A stretch of 64,000 nt of DNA from Pseudoalteromonas sp. 0303 (GTDB lineage Bacteria; Pseudomonadota; Gammaproteobacteria; Enterobacterales; Alteromonadaceae), in assembly GCF_013349995.1 (NCBI RefSeq), contig NZ_JABVXF010000010.1, positions 59,965-123,964 on the forward strand. Direction: 5' to 3'. The translations under genes and the position numbers were made by a program. The stretch's first letter is position 1. Each line of letters begins with the position of its first letter. Under the pieces are notes generated by a model. The model saw nothing but the letters and a program-made list of their open reading frames with translations. It ran no database searches and was not told where the DNA came from. This document shows positions 9,104 to 18,259 of the stretch, one piece after another.

Positions 9104-10024
9104 GTGCATATTTTTTCGATTATCTTTCCACTGATTTTTATCGTATTAAGTGGTTACATCAGCTCGCGAAGCACGTTTTTATCGAAAGAGCATATAGCAG
9201 GGTTAAGTAAGTTTACTTTTTATATCAGTGTGCCTGCTTTTCTATTTTTAAATATGGCCCAAGCCGATTTACAAAATAGTGTGTCCATTGCGGGGTTTTT
9301 GAGCTTTTACATCCCAGTATTGGCCATTTACGCCCTCGGCTATGTTCTTGACCGCTATCTCATTAGCAAGCAACCTGCGCCGTCGCGTCATGCTGTCTTT
9401 GCCCTTGGCAGTAGTTACTCAAATACAGTACTAGTAGGTTTACCTATTATTATTGCTGCACTTGGGCAACAGATGGTCGGCATTGTCTTTATGATCATCA
9501 CTTTTCATAGCGCACTTTTGTTTACCCTTACCTTTTTGCTCAGTGCTAAGTCGCAGCAAATATTCTCTTGGCGAGCATTTGCTAAAAACATGCTGCTGAA
9601 TCCAGTCGTGTTAAGCATCAGTAGCGGCTTGGCTGTTAACTTACTTGGCTTTACACTTTTTGATAATTTAGCGAATGGCCTGAGTCTACTTGCCAAACCT
9701 GCCATTGCCTGTGCGTTGTTTGTATTAGGGGCGAACCTTGCGTTTTATAAAGTGGCCGACAACTTACAAGCCTCAATCATCGCAACCATCATCAAGCTTG
9801 TTTTGTTACCGTGCGGGGTCTACTTTTTTGCAGGCAGCGTATTCAACCTAGAGCAATCATTACTGAACGTGTTAGTACTTTTAAGCGCCTCTCCTTTAGG
9901 GGTCAACGCTTATCTAATCGCCAATCAAATTAAGCAACACCAAGCGACATTAGCAAGTAGTGTCGTGCTTTCAACAGTATTAAGTGTAGTGAGCTTTAGC
10001 ATCTGGTTAAGTATTTTACTTTAG
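9104..10024 (+). CDS. AEC family transporter (auxin-efflux-carrier type permease)
   Basis: 306 residues with about ten hydrophobic helices in two halves, starting MHIFSIIFPLIFIVLSGY, typical of the AEC family (PF03547). Family members move small organic anions such as malate across the inner membrane; the substrate here is unknown. The start is GTG with AAGG seven bases upstream. It follows smrB by 24 bases across a weak terminator and converges on the SDR gene with only two bases between stops. Confidence 0.85.
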   Translation: MHIFSIIFPLIFIVLSGYISSRSTFLSKEHIAGLSKFTFYISVPAFLFLNMAQADLQNSVSIAGFLSFYIPVLAIYALGYVLDRYLISKQPAPSRHAVFALGSSYSNTVLVGLPIIIAALGQQMVGIVFMIITFHSALLFTLTFLLSAKSQQIFSWRAFAKNMLLNPVVLSISSGLAVNLLGFTLFDNLANGLSLLAKPAIACALFVLGANLAFYKVADNLQASIIATIIKLVLLPCGVYFFAGSVFNLEQSLLNVLVLLSASPLGVNAYLIANQIKQHQATLASSVVLSTVLSVVSFSIWLSILL

Positions 10025-10026
10025 TT

Positions 10027-10761
10027 TTATAAGCCACCGGATACATCAATAAAACTGCCCGTTGTGAATGAGGCTTGCTCACTTGCCAAAAAGTAAATTG
10101 CTGAAGCGACCTCGTCAGCTTCACCACCGCGCCCTAGCGGCAACTTAGATTTTAACCTATCAACTCGGTTTGCTTCACCGCCATCGCGGTGCATATCGGT
10201 ATAAATAAGACCTGGCCTTACCGCATTAACTCGAATACCTTTACTCGCCAGTTCTTTAGCAAGGCCAATCGTGAAGGTATCAAGTGCTCCTTTGGATACT
10301 GCATAATCTAAGTATTCATTTGGCGAGCCTGTGCGTGAAGCACCCGATGAAACATTCACAATACTGCCTTTGTCCATACGCTTTATTGCTTCTCGCGCGC
10401 ACAGAAAGGCGCCAGTAACATTACAACTTAAAATAGCGTTGATACGCTTAGCATCCATCTCTAATAGCGGCATTTGTGGCATCATCATCGCTGCGTTATT
10501 AACTAATACATCTAACCGCGAAACCTTAGCATCTAATTTAGCGAACATAGCGAGCACTTGCTGCTCATCGGCAATATCAGCTTGTAACAAATAGGCATTC
10601 ACGCCAAGCGCTTTTATCTCATCAGCGACCTGCTCTGCACTTGCGTGATCAGACTTATAATTAATACACACATCATAGCCATGTTTAGCAAACAGTTTTG
10701 CTGTTGCTGCACCTATACCGCGGCCGCCTCCGGTAATAAGAACCACAGGACTCGTGCTCAT
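10027..10761 (-). CDS. SDR family oxidoreductase
   Basis: 244 residues, the classical short-chain dehydrogenase size. The cofactor motif TGGGRGIG is at 10-17, the structural NNAA at 88-91, the catalytic Ser at about 138-139 and the YxxxK pair at Y153/K157. VCINYKSD after the second strand, ending in a basic residue, hints at NADP. The substrate is unknown. It overlaps the ASCH gene by ATGA, so it is the last gene of a RidA-ASCH-SDR operon. Confidence 0.9.
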   Translation of the reverse strand: MSTSPVVLITGGGRGIGAATAKLFAKHGYDVCINYKSDHASAEQVADEIKALGVNAYLLQADIADEQQVLAMFAKLDAKVSRLDVLVNNAAMMMPQMPLLEMDAKRINAILSCNVTGAFLCAREAIKRMDKGSIVNVSSGASRTGSPNEYLDYAVSKGALDTFTIGLAKELASKGIRVNAVRPGLIYTDMHRDGGEANRVDRLKSKLPLGRGGEADEVASAIYFLASEQASFTTGSFIDVSGGL

Positions 10762-11249
10762 TCTGACTCCTTGTAAACTAACCTAAACTGCTCACACACC
10801 AACGGCATCTCAGGGTGACATTGATAGCCGGTACCTGCGAGCTCACGCTGATAATAATCCCAATGTACACGCTGCCAGTACTCAAGGCTTTTGTCGCCCT
10901 CGCCTTCTAATACAGCGTAATCGGCGCTTATTTGATTATATGGGGTAATAGTTACAGAAACGGTTTCAATTATGCCGAGTGGCTGTCCCTGCCAATTGGT
11001 AAAAATGGCTAAGTCACCCACTTGTGGAAGGGCTTCATTATTGGCTTTAAACCAATAAAGTGAAGGGGTTGTTGCTTGTTTTACGCCATTTAAAACCAGC
11101 AATGCGCAGTCATTGGCATCTTGCTCATTGTCGCAAAAATGCCAATGTGGCAGTTCAATCACTTCGCGCCCTGATTGCTCATTAAAGCGAGCAATCATCT
11201 GCACGATACGCTGCTCGTTACTTAACGGCTGCAACGACAGAAATCTCAA
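10758..11249 (-). CDS. ASCH domain-containing protein
   Basis: 163 residues. The ASCH beta-barrel (about 50-155) shows [18 protein letters not shown] and the C-terminal signature [24 protein letters not shown] proteins resemble PUA domains and bind RNA or nucleosides; some hydrolyse N4-acetylcytidine. Which applies here is not known. The start is uncertain: the TTG at 11249 overlaps the RidA gene by 32 bases, while an ATG at 11198 would lie 20 bases after its stop; neither has a strong ribosome site. The N-terminal helix [11 protein letters not shown] favours the longer form. Confidence 0.82.
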   Translation of the reverse strand: MRFLSLQPLSNEQRIVQMIARFNEQSGREVIELPHWHFCDNEQDANDCALLVLNGVKQATTPSLYWFKANNEALPQVGDLAIFTNWQGQPLGIIETVSVTITPYNQISADYAVLEGEGDKSLEYWQRVHWDYYQRELAGTGYQCHPEMPLVCEQFRLVYKESE

Positions 11250-11568
11250 CTAATAATGCATCGCGCGCCATTTTTGCTTCAACACAAGCGCGAGCAGGTG
11301 CATGACCCTGTGGTACCCATGCATCCCAAACAGCGTTCATCTGTGCAAAGTATTCCATGCTTTTCAGGTAAATTGTGGCACTTAGCATATGCTCTTTGCT
11401 ACTACCCGCTTCAATAAGTAGCGCTTCGACCTTGTCTAGCATGGTTTGAGTTTGTTCAGTGATATCTTTTTCAGCATCAGCACAAACTTGGCCGCATAAA
11501 TATACTGTGCCGTTATGCTTAACGATGCGGCTCATACGCGCACCGGTTTGTAAACGTTCGATTGTCAT
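11218..11568 (-). CDS. RidA family protein (YoaB-like)
   Basis: 116 residues in the YjgF/YER057c/UK114 fold. [16 protein letters not shown] and the C-terminal [11 protein letters not shown] are typical, including the arginine used for imine hydrolysis in true RidA (present in PARAC). The layout is closest to the E. coli YoaB branch, whose activity is less clear than RidA. First gene of the operon with the ASCH and SDR genes; a strong hairpin separates it from sixA. Confidence 0.88.
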   Translation of the reverse strand: MTIERLQTGARMSRIVKHNGTVYLCGQVCADAEKDITEQTQTMLDKVEALLIEAGSSKEHMLSATIYLKSMEYFAQMNAVWDAWVPQGHAPARACVEAKMARDALLVEISVVAAVK

Positions 11569-11579
11569 AGTAAGAACTT

Positions 11580-11620
11580 AAAAAATTAACAGTGGCGCTA
11601 ATTTAGCAAATCCACTGTTA
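11580..11620 (-). terminator. terminator downstream of sixA
   Basis: TAACAGTGG (11587-11595) pairs with CCACTGTTA (11612-11620), with an inner stem GCTAA/TTAGC in the loop. On the minus strand a run of six U follows. It ends sixA and isolates the RidA-ASCH-SDR operon. Confidence 0.75.
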
Positions 11621-12094
11621 TATTTCGACGTTATTTGGCGAGTGAATACTGAGGTAGTGACTGCGCTGTTTGTGTTCATCATATTCGATAACAGCAACCG
11701 CCCCAGTATTGAAAATTGGCATATGACCAGGGCTTAACTGATCAACTAAATAGCTAACGATGGGCATATGGGCAACGACCAACCAAGTATTGCAGTCTGG
11801 ATGCATAGCAATCAAGGTTTCTAGGTAATCAGCAGCAATTTGCGGTACACCATCGGGGGTAATATCGCTGCAGGTTTCATTAAATTGTAACGAAATATGT
11901 TGCGTCGCATCCAAAGCCGTTTGTTGTGCACGAATGTAAGGACTTACCAACAAAGCATCAGGTTTATGGTGTGTTGCTAACCACTGCCCCATTCTACTGG
12001 CTTCTTGGTGACCGGTCTCGGTCAGTTGTCTTGCTGCATCATCTGCTTGCATTGGCGTAGCTTCGCCATGGCGCATGATTAAGATTGTTTTCAT
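11618..12094 (-). CDS. sixA: phosphohistidine phosphatase SixA
   Basis: 158 residues in the histidine phosphatase (phosphoglycerate-mutase-like) superfamily. The catalytic RHG motif is at residues 8-10 (MRHGEA) and the second histidine is in VVAHMPIVSYLVDQL; LVSPYIRAQQTALDA supplies the next arginine. SixA removes phosphate from phosphohistidine on HPt domains and on the nitrogen PTS protein. It stands as its own unit with a terminator behind it. Confidence 0.92.
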   Translation of the reverse strand: MKTILIMRHGEATPMQADDAARQLTETGHQEASRMGQWLATHHKPDALLVSPYIRAQQTALDATQHISLQFNETCSDITPDGVPQIAADYLETLIAMHPDCNTWLVVAHMPIVSYLVDQLSPGHMPIFNTGAVAVIEYDEHKQRSHYLSIHSPNNVEI

Positions 12095-12192
12095 AAAAAA
12101 TCAACCGATTAAAGAATATAAAACAGTAGCCAGTTTGCTTGATTGTTCGCTATATTAGAATATCATCACTAGATACATTAAACATCCGCTTA

Positions 12193-12248
12193 TGATATTC
12201 AGGTAGATTTTCGTAGCTCTGTCTTTTTTAGCTTTCCTGAAAATATCA
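12193..12248. repeat. spaced inverted repeat in the leader of the M16 peptidase gene
   Basis: TGATATTCAGG (12193-12203) is inverse to CCTGAAAATATCA (12236-12248) except for a two-base bulge. AATATCATC also recurs at 12159-12167 and 12242-12250. It could be a long 5' leader hairpin or a double operator; nothing else in 12095-12289 stands out. Confidence 0.35.
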
Positions 12249-12289
12249 TCTGTTGTTAGGACATTAACGCACTCTTTCAGGAGCATCTT

Positions 12290-15010
12290 TTGAATATCAG
12301 CCGCAATGATAACAGAACATATCAACCCCTAACACTGGACAATGGTCTAAAAGTACTTTTAGTGCAAGACTTAGAGTCAACAAAATCAGCGGCTTCTATG
12401 GCTATTAATGCAGGCCATTTCGACGATCCCCTTGATAGGCAAGGTCTCGCGCATTTTTTAGAGCATATGCTTTTTTTAGGCACTGACCTGTACCCAGAAT
12501 CGGGCGGGTTTTCTAATTTTGTATCGCAATCTGGTGGCAACACCAATGCCTGGACTGGCACTGAGCACACTTGTTACTTCTTTGATATTAATAACCAACA
12601 GTTTGCTGAAGCACTAGCACAGTTCAGTCGTTTTTTTATCGCACCACTACTAAACCCTAAAGAGACAACAAAAGAACGTAACGCCATAGACGCAGAATTT
12701 AAGCTAAAAATAAAAGATGACGGCCGCCGTATTTATCAGGCTCATAAAGAAACGGTTAACCCAGCGCACCCTTTTGCAAAGTTTTCGGTCGGTAACCAGC
12801 AAACCCTCGCGGATCGTGAGGGCTGTATCAGTGATGAGCTACGTGCTTTTTTCGATAGCCACTATCAGGCTCAGTGGATGACACTGGTAATATGTAGCAA
12901 TGAAGATATTGCGACCATGACCACCTGGGTAAAACAGTTATTTAGCGAAATTAAAGGTCAGCCAAAAAGTAAAGAGATCATAGAGCAGCCACTTTACCGT
13001 AAACAAGACTTAGGTAAGGTGCTGCATATTGAGCCACATAAACATATGCAAAAGCTCATTATTAGCTTTGCGATGCCAAATATTGATGACTTTTACCGTC
13101 ACAAAACCGTTAGTTTTATCGCTCACTTACTTGGCTACGAAGGCAAAGGGTCGCTGTACTCTATTCTAAAAGAGCAAGGCTGGATCAATGCCCTCTCAGC
13201 AGGTGGTGGCATTAATGGCAGTAACTTCAAAGATTTTAACATCAGTATGGCGTTGACTGATGAAGGTATTGAATACTATGAAGATATCGTCGAAATGGTG
13301 TTTGAGTATATCTGCTTGATTAACCAAAACTGCGATAAATTGCCGCGCCTTTATCAAGACAAAAAGAACCTCTTGCAAATTGCCTTTGATAACCAAGAAA
13401 AAGCACGTTTAATTGATTGGGTGAGTAACTTAAGCATTAATATGCAGCATTACGATGAAGCCAACTATGTGCAAGGCGATTATTTAATGGAAGGCTTTAA
13501 CCGCTGCGCTCATGAAATTGCCATGCAATGGCTAACACCTGATAACATGCGCTTGGTACTCATTCATCCAGGTGTTGAGCCTGAGCACACTACAGCTTGG
13601 TACAACACCCCATATAAAGTAGAAGACATCTCAGCAAGTTGGTTAGAAGCGCTTAGTGAAATAAACACGCCATTACCACAGATGTGCTTACCAAGTGCTA
13701 ACCCATACCTCACAAAAGATGTTGAACTATTACCATTAGACGAGCCAAATAAATCACCTGAGCTTTTAGTCACACGAGACGGCTTTGATTTTTGGTTTAA
13801 ACAAGACGCAACTTTCAGAGTAGCTAAAGGGCATTTTTACTTAGCAATGGACTCAACCTTTGCAATTAAAGATGTTAAACACATGGCCCTTACCCGCTTA
13901 TTTGCAGACCTGTTTATGGACAGTGTTGCTGAGCAATTTTATCCAGCAGAATTGGCTGGTCTTAGTTATCACTTAACCTCGCACCAAGGTGGCTTAACCC
14001 TACATACTGCGGGTCTTTCATCGAGTCAGTTAGAACTGGTTAATGAGTTACTTGAAGCACTCTTTAATGTTGAAATCTGCGCAAAACGCTTTGCAGAGTA
14101 TAAAAAGCAGCTCGTTAGACACTGGCGAAACAGCAATCAAAACAAACCTGTTAGTGAGCTATTTAGTATTTTGGGTGCGCAAATCATGCCTTGGAACCCA
14201 GAGCCTAATGCCTTAGCACAAGCTTTAAAAGATACCAGTTTTCATCAATTTAATTGCTTTAGAAATGAGTTTTTTAAAGCCTTGCACGTTGAGTCTTTTT
14301 TACATGGTAACTGGCAACGTAGTGATGCACTCAAGTTCCAAAAGCAAGTGACTGAGCACCTAGCTGACAGCACAACTATTATTGATTTAACGCGACCGCT
14401 AAACGATATAACCGAAGTAGATCAACAGCGCTTCACGTTAAATTGTAGCGATCATGCGATGGTGCTGTACTATCAAGCACAAACGGATGACACCACCGAA
14501 AAGGTGCAAATGATGGTACTTAATCATTTAATAAACCAAGATTATTTTAATGAGTTAAGAACCAAGCAACAGCTCGGCTACTTAGTTGGTGCGGGCTATG
14601 CTCCTTTTAATACCCGTGCTGGTATTGCTTTTTATGTGCAGTCACCGATGCATAGTGCTGATGAGATACTTCAGCGTCACCAGCAATTTATTAATAATTA
14701 TGTGGCACAAGTAAACAACATTTCTGAGCAGCAATGGCTCGATACTAAAGCAGGTCTTGTTACACACATTGCTGAGAAAGATAAAAATTTACGCTTACGC
14801 TCACAGCGCCTATGGTTAGCTATTGGTAATCGCGATACTGAATTTAATATGCAACAACAGCTTTTAGAGGCACTTGATAAGTTAAGCCTTACTCAAATGC
14901 AGCAGTATATTACCGAAACGTTCAGTGAAAACAGGCCAAGAATAGAACTTTTAAGTGAGCCAAAGGCTAAAAAACAGCCAAAAGCAAGCCTTTCTTCGCA
15001 TTCTCTTTGA
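12290..15010 (+). CDS. M16 family zinc metallopeptidase (insulinase / protease III type), apparently cytoplasmic
   Basis: 906 residues. The inverted zinc motif HxxEH is H55-F-L-E58-H59, and E136 in ERNAIDAEF is the third zinc ligand. Four M16 repeats are expected; the C-terminal half carries the inactive copies, with the substrate-clamping ELRTKQQLGYLVGAGY near 765-780. The start is TTG with CAGGAG seven bases upstream; no ATG fits. Unlike E. coli protease III (ptrA, 962 residues, periplasmic) I see no signal peptide: the protein begins directly with MNISRNDNRTYQPLTLDNGL. It probably degrades peptides in the cytoplasm. Confidence 0.9.
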   Translation: MNISRNDNRTYQPLTLDNGLKVLLVQDLESTKSAASMAINAGHFDDPLDRQGLAHFLEHMLFLGTDLYPESGGFSNFVSQSGGNTNAWTGTEHTCYFFDINNQQFAEALAQFSRFFIAPLLNPKETTKERNAIDAEFKLKIKDDGRRIYQAHKETVNPAHPFAKFSVGNQQTLADREGCISDELRAFFDSHYQAQWMTLVICSNEDIATMTTWVKQLFSEIKGQPKSKEIIEQPLYRKQDLGKVLHIEPHKHMQKLIISFAMPNIDDFYRHKTVSFIAHLLGYEGKGSLYSILKEQGWINALSAGGGINGSNFKDFNISMALTDEGIEYYEDIVEMVFEYICLINQNCDKLPRLYQDKKNLLQIAFDNQEKARLIDWVSNLSINMQHYDEANYVQGDYLMEGFNRCAHEIAMQWLTPDNMRLVLIHPGVEPEHTTAWYNTPYKVEDISASWLEALSEINTPLPQMCLPSANPYLTKDVELLPLDEPNKSPELLVTRDGFDFWFKQDATFRVAKGHFYLAMDSTFAIKDVKHMALTRLFADLFMDSVAEQFYPAELAGLSYHLTSHQGGLTLHTAGLSSSQLELVNELLEALFNVEICAKRFAEYKKQLVRHWRNSNQNKPVSELFSILGAQIMPWNPEPNALAQALKDTSFHQFNCFRNEFFKALHVESFLHGNWQRSDALKFQKQVTEHLADSTTIIDLTRPLNDITEVDQQRFTLNCSDHAMVLYYQAQTDDTTEKVQMMVLNHLINQDYFNELRTKQQLGYLVGAGYAPFNTRAGIAFYVQSPMHSADEILQRHQQFINNYVAQVNNISEQQWLDTKAGLVTHIAEKDKNLRLRSQRLWLAIGNRDTEFNMQQQLLEALDKLSLTQMQQYITETFSENRPRIELLSEPKAKKQPKASLSSHSL

Positions 15011-15063
15011 CTCTAACGCGAGCTTAGATTAGATTAATTGGTGCGAATTACGGTAATGCATTA

Positions 15064-17301
15064 ATGATAAAAATAATAAAAATGATTTCTGCTTTTTTAA
15101 CAATAAGTATGGCTGGGATTTTTTCAGCATCCGCCAGCCCCATAGAGCTTGAACAGAGCACATTGCTGCTTATTCCAAGTGCTATTATGATGCTGTTATT
15201 GCCGTACCTATTATTTATAATTTTCAAATTAAAGCGCTCTCGAAAACAACTGCGTATTTCAGAACATCGCTTAAAAAGTACCGTAGAAGGCAGTGGCGAT
15301 ACCCTCTGGGATTGGAATATTAAAACCGGAGAAGTGCTGCGAATTAATGATAAATACACCTCAGATACAAACAGTAGCAGCGGCTTTCCCCCTAACCGCG
15401 AATTGATTCACCCACACGACTTACAACACGTTGAAACAGCCCTAAAAAAACACTTTGCCGAACACACCGCCTTTTTTGAAGCAAGTTACCGGATTAAAGA
15501 CAGCCTCGGTCGTTGGCATTGGGTACTAGATCGCGGCAAAATCATCGAAAAAGACGCAAACCTCAACCCTTTGCGTATGACAGGCACTGTAAGAGATATT
15601 TCTCAGCTTAAATCAACAGAAGCCCGTTTAAACCTATTCGCTAAATGCGTTGAGTCGCTAACTGACGCCATCGCCATTTTCGATAAAAACTTTAAGCTGG
15701 TTGACTTAAACCCAAGCTTCTTAACGCTATTTGGTGGTACTCGAGAGCAATATTTAAAGAAAGATTTTACCTTAAATGGCTATGACCAAAGCTATGTGGA
15801 TGAAATTAAAGCCACTGTAAAAGCCACGGAGCATTGGCAGCAAGAGGTTAAACTTCGCAATGCGAAAAGGCAACTGCTACCAATTGAAATTTCAATTGAT
15901 GAAATCAAAAATGAGCACAACCAAATATGTAACTATGTCGTTGTGTTTTCAGATCAAACTGAGCGTAAAAAAGCCGAATCGCAATTACATAATTTATCGA
16001 ACCGCGACCGCACAACAGGTTTACCTAACCGAAACTTATTTTTCACCAATCTGAAAAAACTCGCTAAGCAAGATAACCATCACGCTTTATTAGTGTTTGA
16101 CCTAGATAACTTTAAAAAGATTAATGACTCTCTGGGTCACCAACTTGGTGATAGCTTGCTATCTAAGCTTGCGATGCGTTTGAATAAGTTAACCCGTGAA
16201 AAAGATGTGTTTTATCGCCTAGGCGGTGATGAGTTTGCACTGGTAATGTCGGGTACCAACGATATTCATACCATCACTCGCATGGCAAAACTCTTTTTAG
16301 CCGCAATCGCCACCCCTTTTAATATGGCAGGTCACGAACTAGTGATCACCTCAAGTGTCGGTATCGTGCTGTTCCCTGAAGATGGCAATACCCCAGAGCT
16401 ATTACTTAAAAATGCCGATACAGCCATGTATCACGCTAAGAAAAAAGGCAATAGCTATCTGTTTTTCAACGACACTATGAACCGTGAAGCAGTTAAACGC
16501 TTACAAATCGAAAACTTAATGCGTTACGGCCTAAAAGAAGATCATTTTGAAGTGTATTACCAACCGAAGATGAATATTCGTACAGGTAAACTCGATGGTA
16601 TGGAAGCTCTTGTGCGCTTTATTACCCCGAAAAAAGGTGTGATCAGCCCAGGAGTGTTTATTCCTATCGCTGAAGAAACTGGGCAAATTATCGAAATTGG
16701 TGAAGTTGTTTTAAACAAAGCGTGCCGCGATGTAAAGGCATGGATAGATCAAGGCTTATTCAACGGTCGTGTTGCTGTGAACTTATCGGCTAAGCAGTTT
16801 AGCTTACCTGATTTAACCACTCGTATTGATGTGATTTTGCAAAAGAATGAACTGCCCTCTTACTTCCTTGAGCTAGAGATCACCGAAGGCACGGTAATGG
16901 ACGACCCTAACGAAGCAATTGCAGTCATGCGTTCACTTAGTGCTCGTGGTATTCACCTTGCAATGGATGACTTTGGCACGGGTTATTCATCTTTAGCCTA
17001 TCTTAAACAGTTCCCGCTTAATACCTTAAAAGTTGATAAAGCCTTTATTGATGATATGCAATCAGAACGTGGCCGTAATATGGTTGACTCAATTGTGACC
17101 ATTGCCCATAACCTTGATTTGCATGTGGTTGCTGAAGGGGTGGAACAAGCCGAACAGGTTGTAATGTTAGAACAGTTAAAGTGCCAGACGGTTCAAGGCT
17201 ACTATTACTCTAAGCCACTGTCTCAGCCTGAATTTACTGCCTTCCTACAAAAACAACTCGATAAATCTGCGCCGAGCCTGTTAAAAACTGCAGAAGTTTA
17301 A
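15064..17301 (+). CDS. PAS-GGDEF-EAL membrane protein (c-di-GMP turnover)
   Basis: 745 residues. Hydrophobic segments at about 7-25 and 38-56 anchor it; two PAS domains follow (about 70-185 with a PAC end, and 190-305). The GGDEF domain (about 310-475) has RLGGDEFALV, the active form, and the EAL domain (about 490-735) keeps MEALVRF, NLSAKQF, LELEITEG, MDDFGTGYSS, VDKAFI and VAEGVE, so both the synthase and phosphodiesterase sites look intact. Which activity dominates cannot be told. It follows the M16 gene by 53 bases. Confidence 0.93.
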   Translation: MIKIIKMISAFLTISMAGIFSASASPIELEQSTLLLIPSAIMMLLLPYLLFIIFKLKRSRKQLRISEHRLKSTVEGSGDTLWDWNIKTGEVLRINDKYTSDTNSSSGFPPNRELIHPHDLQHVETALKKHFAEHTAFFEASYRIKDSLGRWHWVLDRGKIIEKDANLNPLRMTGTVRDISQLKSTEARLNLFAKCVESLTDAIAIFDKNFKLVDLNPSFLTLFGGTREQYLKKDFTLNGYDQSYVDEIKATVKATEHWQQEVKLRNAKRQLLPIEISIDEIKNEHNQICNYVVVFSDQTERKKAESQLHNLSNRDRTTGLPNRNLFFTNLKKLAKQDNHHALLVFDLDNFKKINDSLGHQLGDSLLSKLAMRLNKLTREKDVFYRLGGDEFALVMSGTNDIHTITRMAKLFLAAIATPFNMAGHELVITSSVGIVLFPEDGNTPELLLKNADTAMYHAKKKGNSYLFFNDTMNREAVKRLQIENLMRYGLKEDHFEVYYQPKMNIRTGKLDGMEALVRFITPKKGVISPGVFIPIAEETGQIIEIGEVVLNKACRDVKAWIDQGLFNGRVAVNLSAKQFSLPDLTTRIDVILQKNELPSYFLELEITEGTVMDDPNEAIAVMRSLSARGIHLAMDDFGTGYSSLAYLKQFPLNTLKVDKAFIDDMQSERGRNMVDSIVTIAHNLDLHVVAEGVEQAEQVVMLEQLKCQTVQGYYYSKPLSQPEFTAFLQKQLDKSAPSLLKTAEV

Positions 17302-17537
17302 GGTCGCCAGCCACAAGATTGGCGGCCAACATGGCGCACAAATGCACGGCGGTAATGCACGTTAAATAGACACCAAGCGACAGGCCCAAGCACTCCACCT
17401 AACAGCATCCAACGCTTTACCGGCATCCCTTTAGATAGAGACTCTAAATACATCACCAGAATAAATACACAGCTCAAAAATACAAATAACACACAGCACC
17501 TCATTAAAATCAGCGGCAGTGTACATAATTTCAGCAA
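17298..17537 (-). CDS. small membrane protein, probably frameshifted near its start
   Basis: The open frame starts at TTG 17537 without a good ribosome site and gives 79 residues: a hydrophobic N-terminal half and a basic end rich in Arg and His (KRWMLLGGVLGPVAWCLF). A far better start, ATG at 17556 with GAGGAAAT in front, reads a different frame that stops at 17431 after 41 codons. Removing one T from the TTTTT run (AAAAA at 17476-17480 on the plus strand) would join the two into an 85-residue protein with a continuous membrane helix. Either the gene carries a one-base insertion, or it uses frameshifting, or the TTG start is real. I do not recognise the family. Its stop overlaps that of the GGDEF-EAL gene. 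Confidence 0.5.
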   Translation of the reverse strand: MLKLCTLPLILMRCCVLFVFLSCVFILVMYLESLSKGMPVKRWMLLGGVLGPVAWCLFNVHYRRAFVRHVGRQSCGWRP

Positions 17538-17713
17538 GCTTTAAAACTTCACTCATGCTATTTCCTCTATAAGGCTTATTTATACTGACCTTTATGGTAA
17601 TTAACCTTACTTGCTAGGCTGTTGAAATGATGTACAAAAACCAAGCTAACTGCTATTATCGGTACGTGCTATCAGCACAAAGGAATATACAAAAATAATC
17701 ATGAGGAATCGTT

Positions 17714-18190
17714 ATGTCTGAAGAATCAGCTAACATCTATGAAGCACCAGAAGCTGAGCTTACTCAGCAAAATAATGGTGGTAATAAACCTATTTTAAAC
17801 TTTGACCGCTTCTCTGCTTGGGGCGTGTTCTTTTTATGTCTTTTCACATTTGGTATCTACGCCGTATACTGGCTAGTAAGCCGAACCAATAAAGCCAATG
17901 CATTAGCAAAAAACCAGGTAAGCCAAGGCTTAGTTTATGGCTATGTTGCTTTGTACATTGTGAATATTGCGTTGTCTTTTACAGGAATTTCACCTGAAAT
18001 TGGTGGTATTATGTCACTGATTTCTTTTGTTGTTGCCATTGTACTAATTTTCTCTCTTCGTACATCGATTAAAGAGTTAATTAATGAAGGCAGTAATGAG
18101 CCAGTTCATTTAGGTGGTATTTTAACTTTTTTCTTTAACGTTATTTATTTCCAATACAAAATTAATGAAGCTATTGATAATCAAAAATAA
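17714..18190 (+). CDS. DUF4234-type multi-pass membrane protein
   Basis: 158 residues. A soluble, acidic N-terminus (about 1-30) precedes four hydrophobic helices (about 35-55, 73-91, 97-117 and 131-146). The signature FLCLFTFGIYAVYWLVSR and the tandem-helix layout fit the DUF4234 group. The function is unknown. The start has GAGGAATCG upstream. It is a single-gene unit ending in a perfect palindromic terminator. Confidence 0.75.
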   Translation: MSEESANIYEAPEAELTQQNNGGNKPILNFDRFSAWGVFFLCLFTFGIYAVYWLVSRTNKANALAKNQVSQGLVYGYVALYIVNIALSFTGISPEIGGIMSLISFVVAIVLIFSLRTSIKELINEGSNEPVHLGGILTFFFNVIYFQYKINEAIDNQK

Positions 18191-18207
18191 TCGTTTCGTT
18201 ATTTAAT

Positions 18208-18237
18208 AAAAAAGGCATTGAATTCAATGCCTTTTTT
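18208..18237. terminator. bidirectional terminator between the DUF4234 gene and the first MoxR operon
   Basis: GGCATTGAATTCAATGCC (18214-18231) is a perfect 18-base palindrome flanked by six A on the left and six T on the right. It can end transcripts from both sides. Confidence 0.85.
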
Positions 18238-18259
18238 ATTGCCAGTTGCTATTAGGTTA

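Noticed and set aside
15048..15359. 103-residue antisense frame at the start of the PAS-GGDEF-EAL gene
   Set aside because: Overlaps clear coding sequence on the other strand and has no recognisable features.
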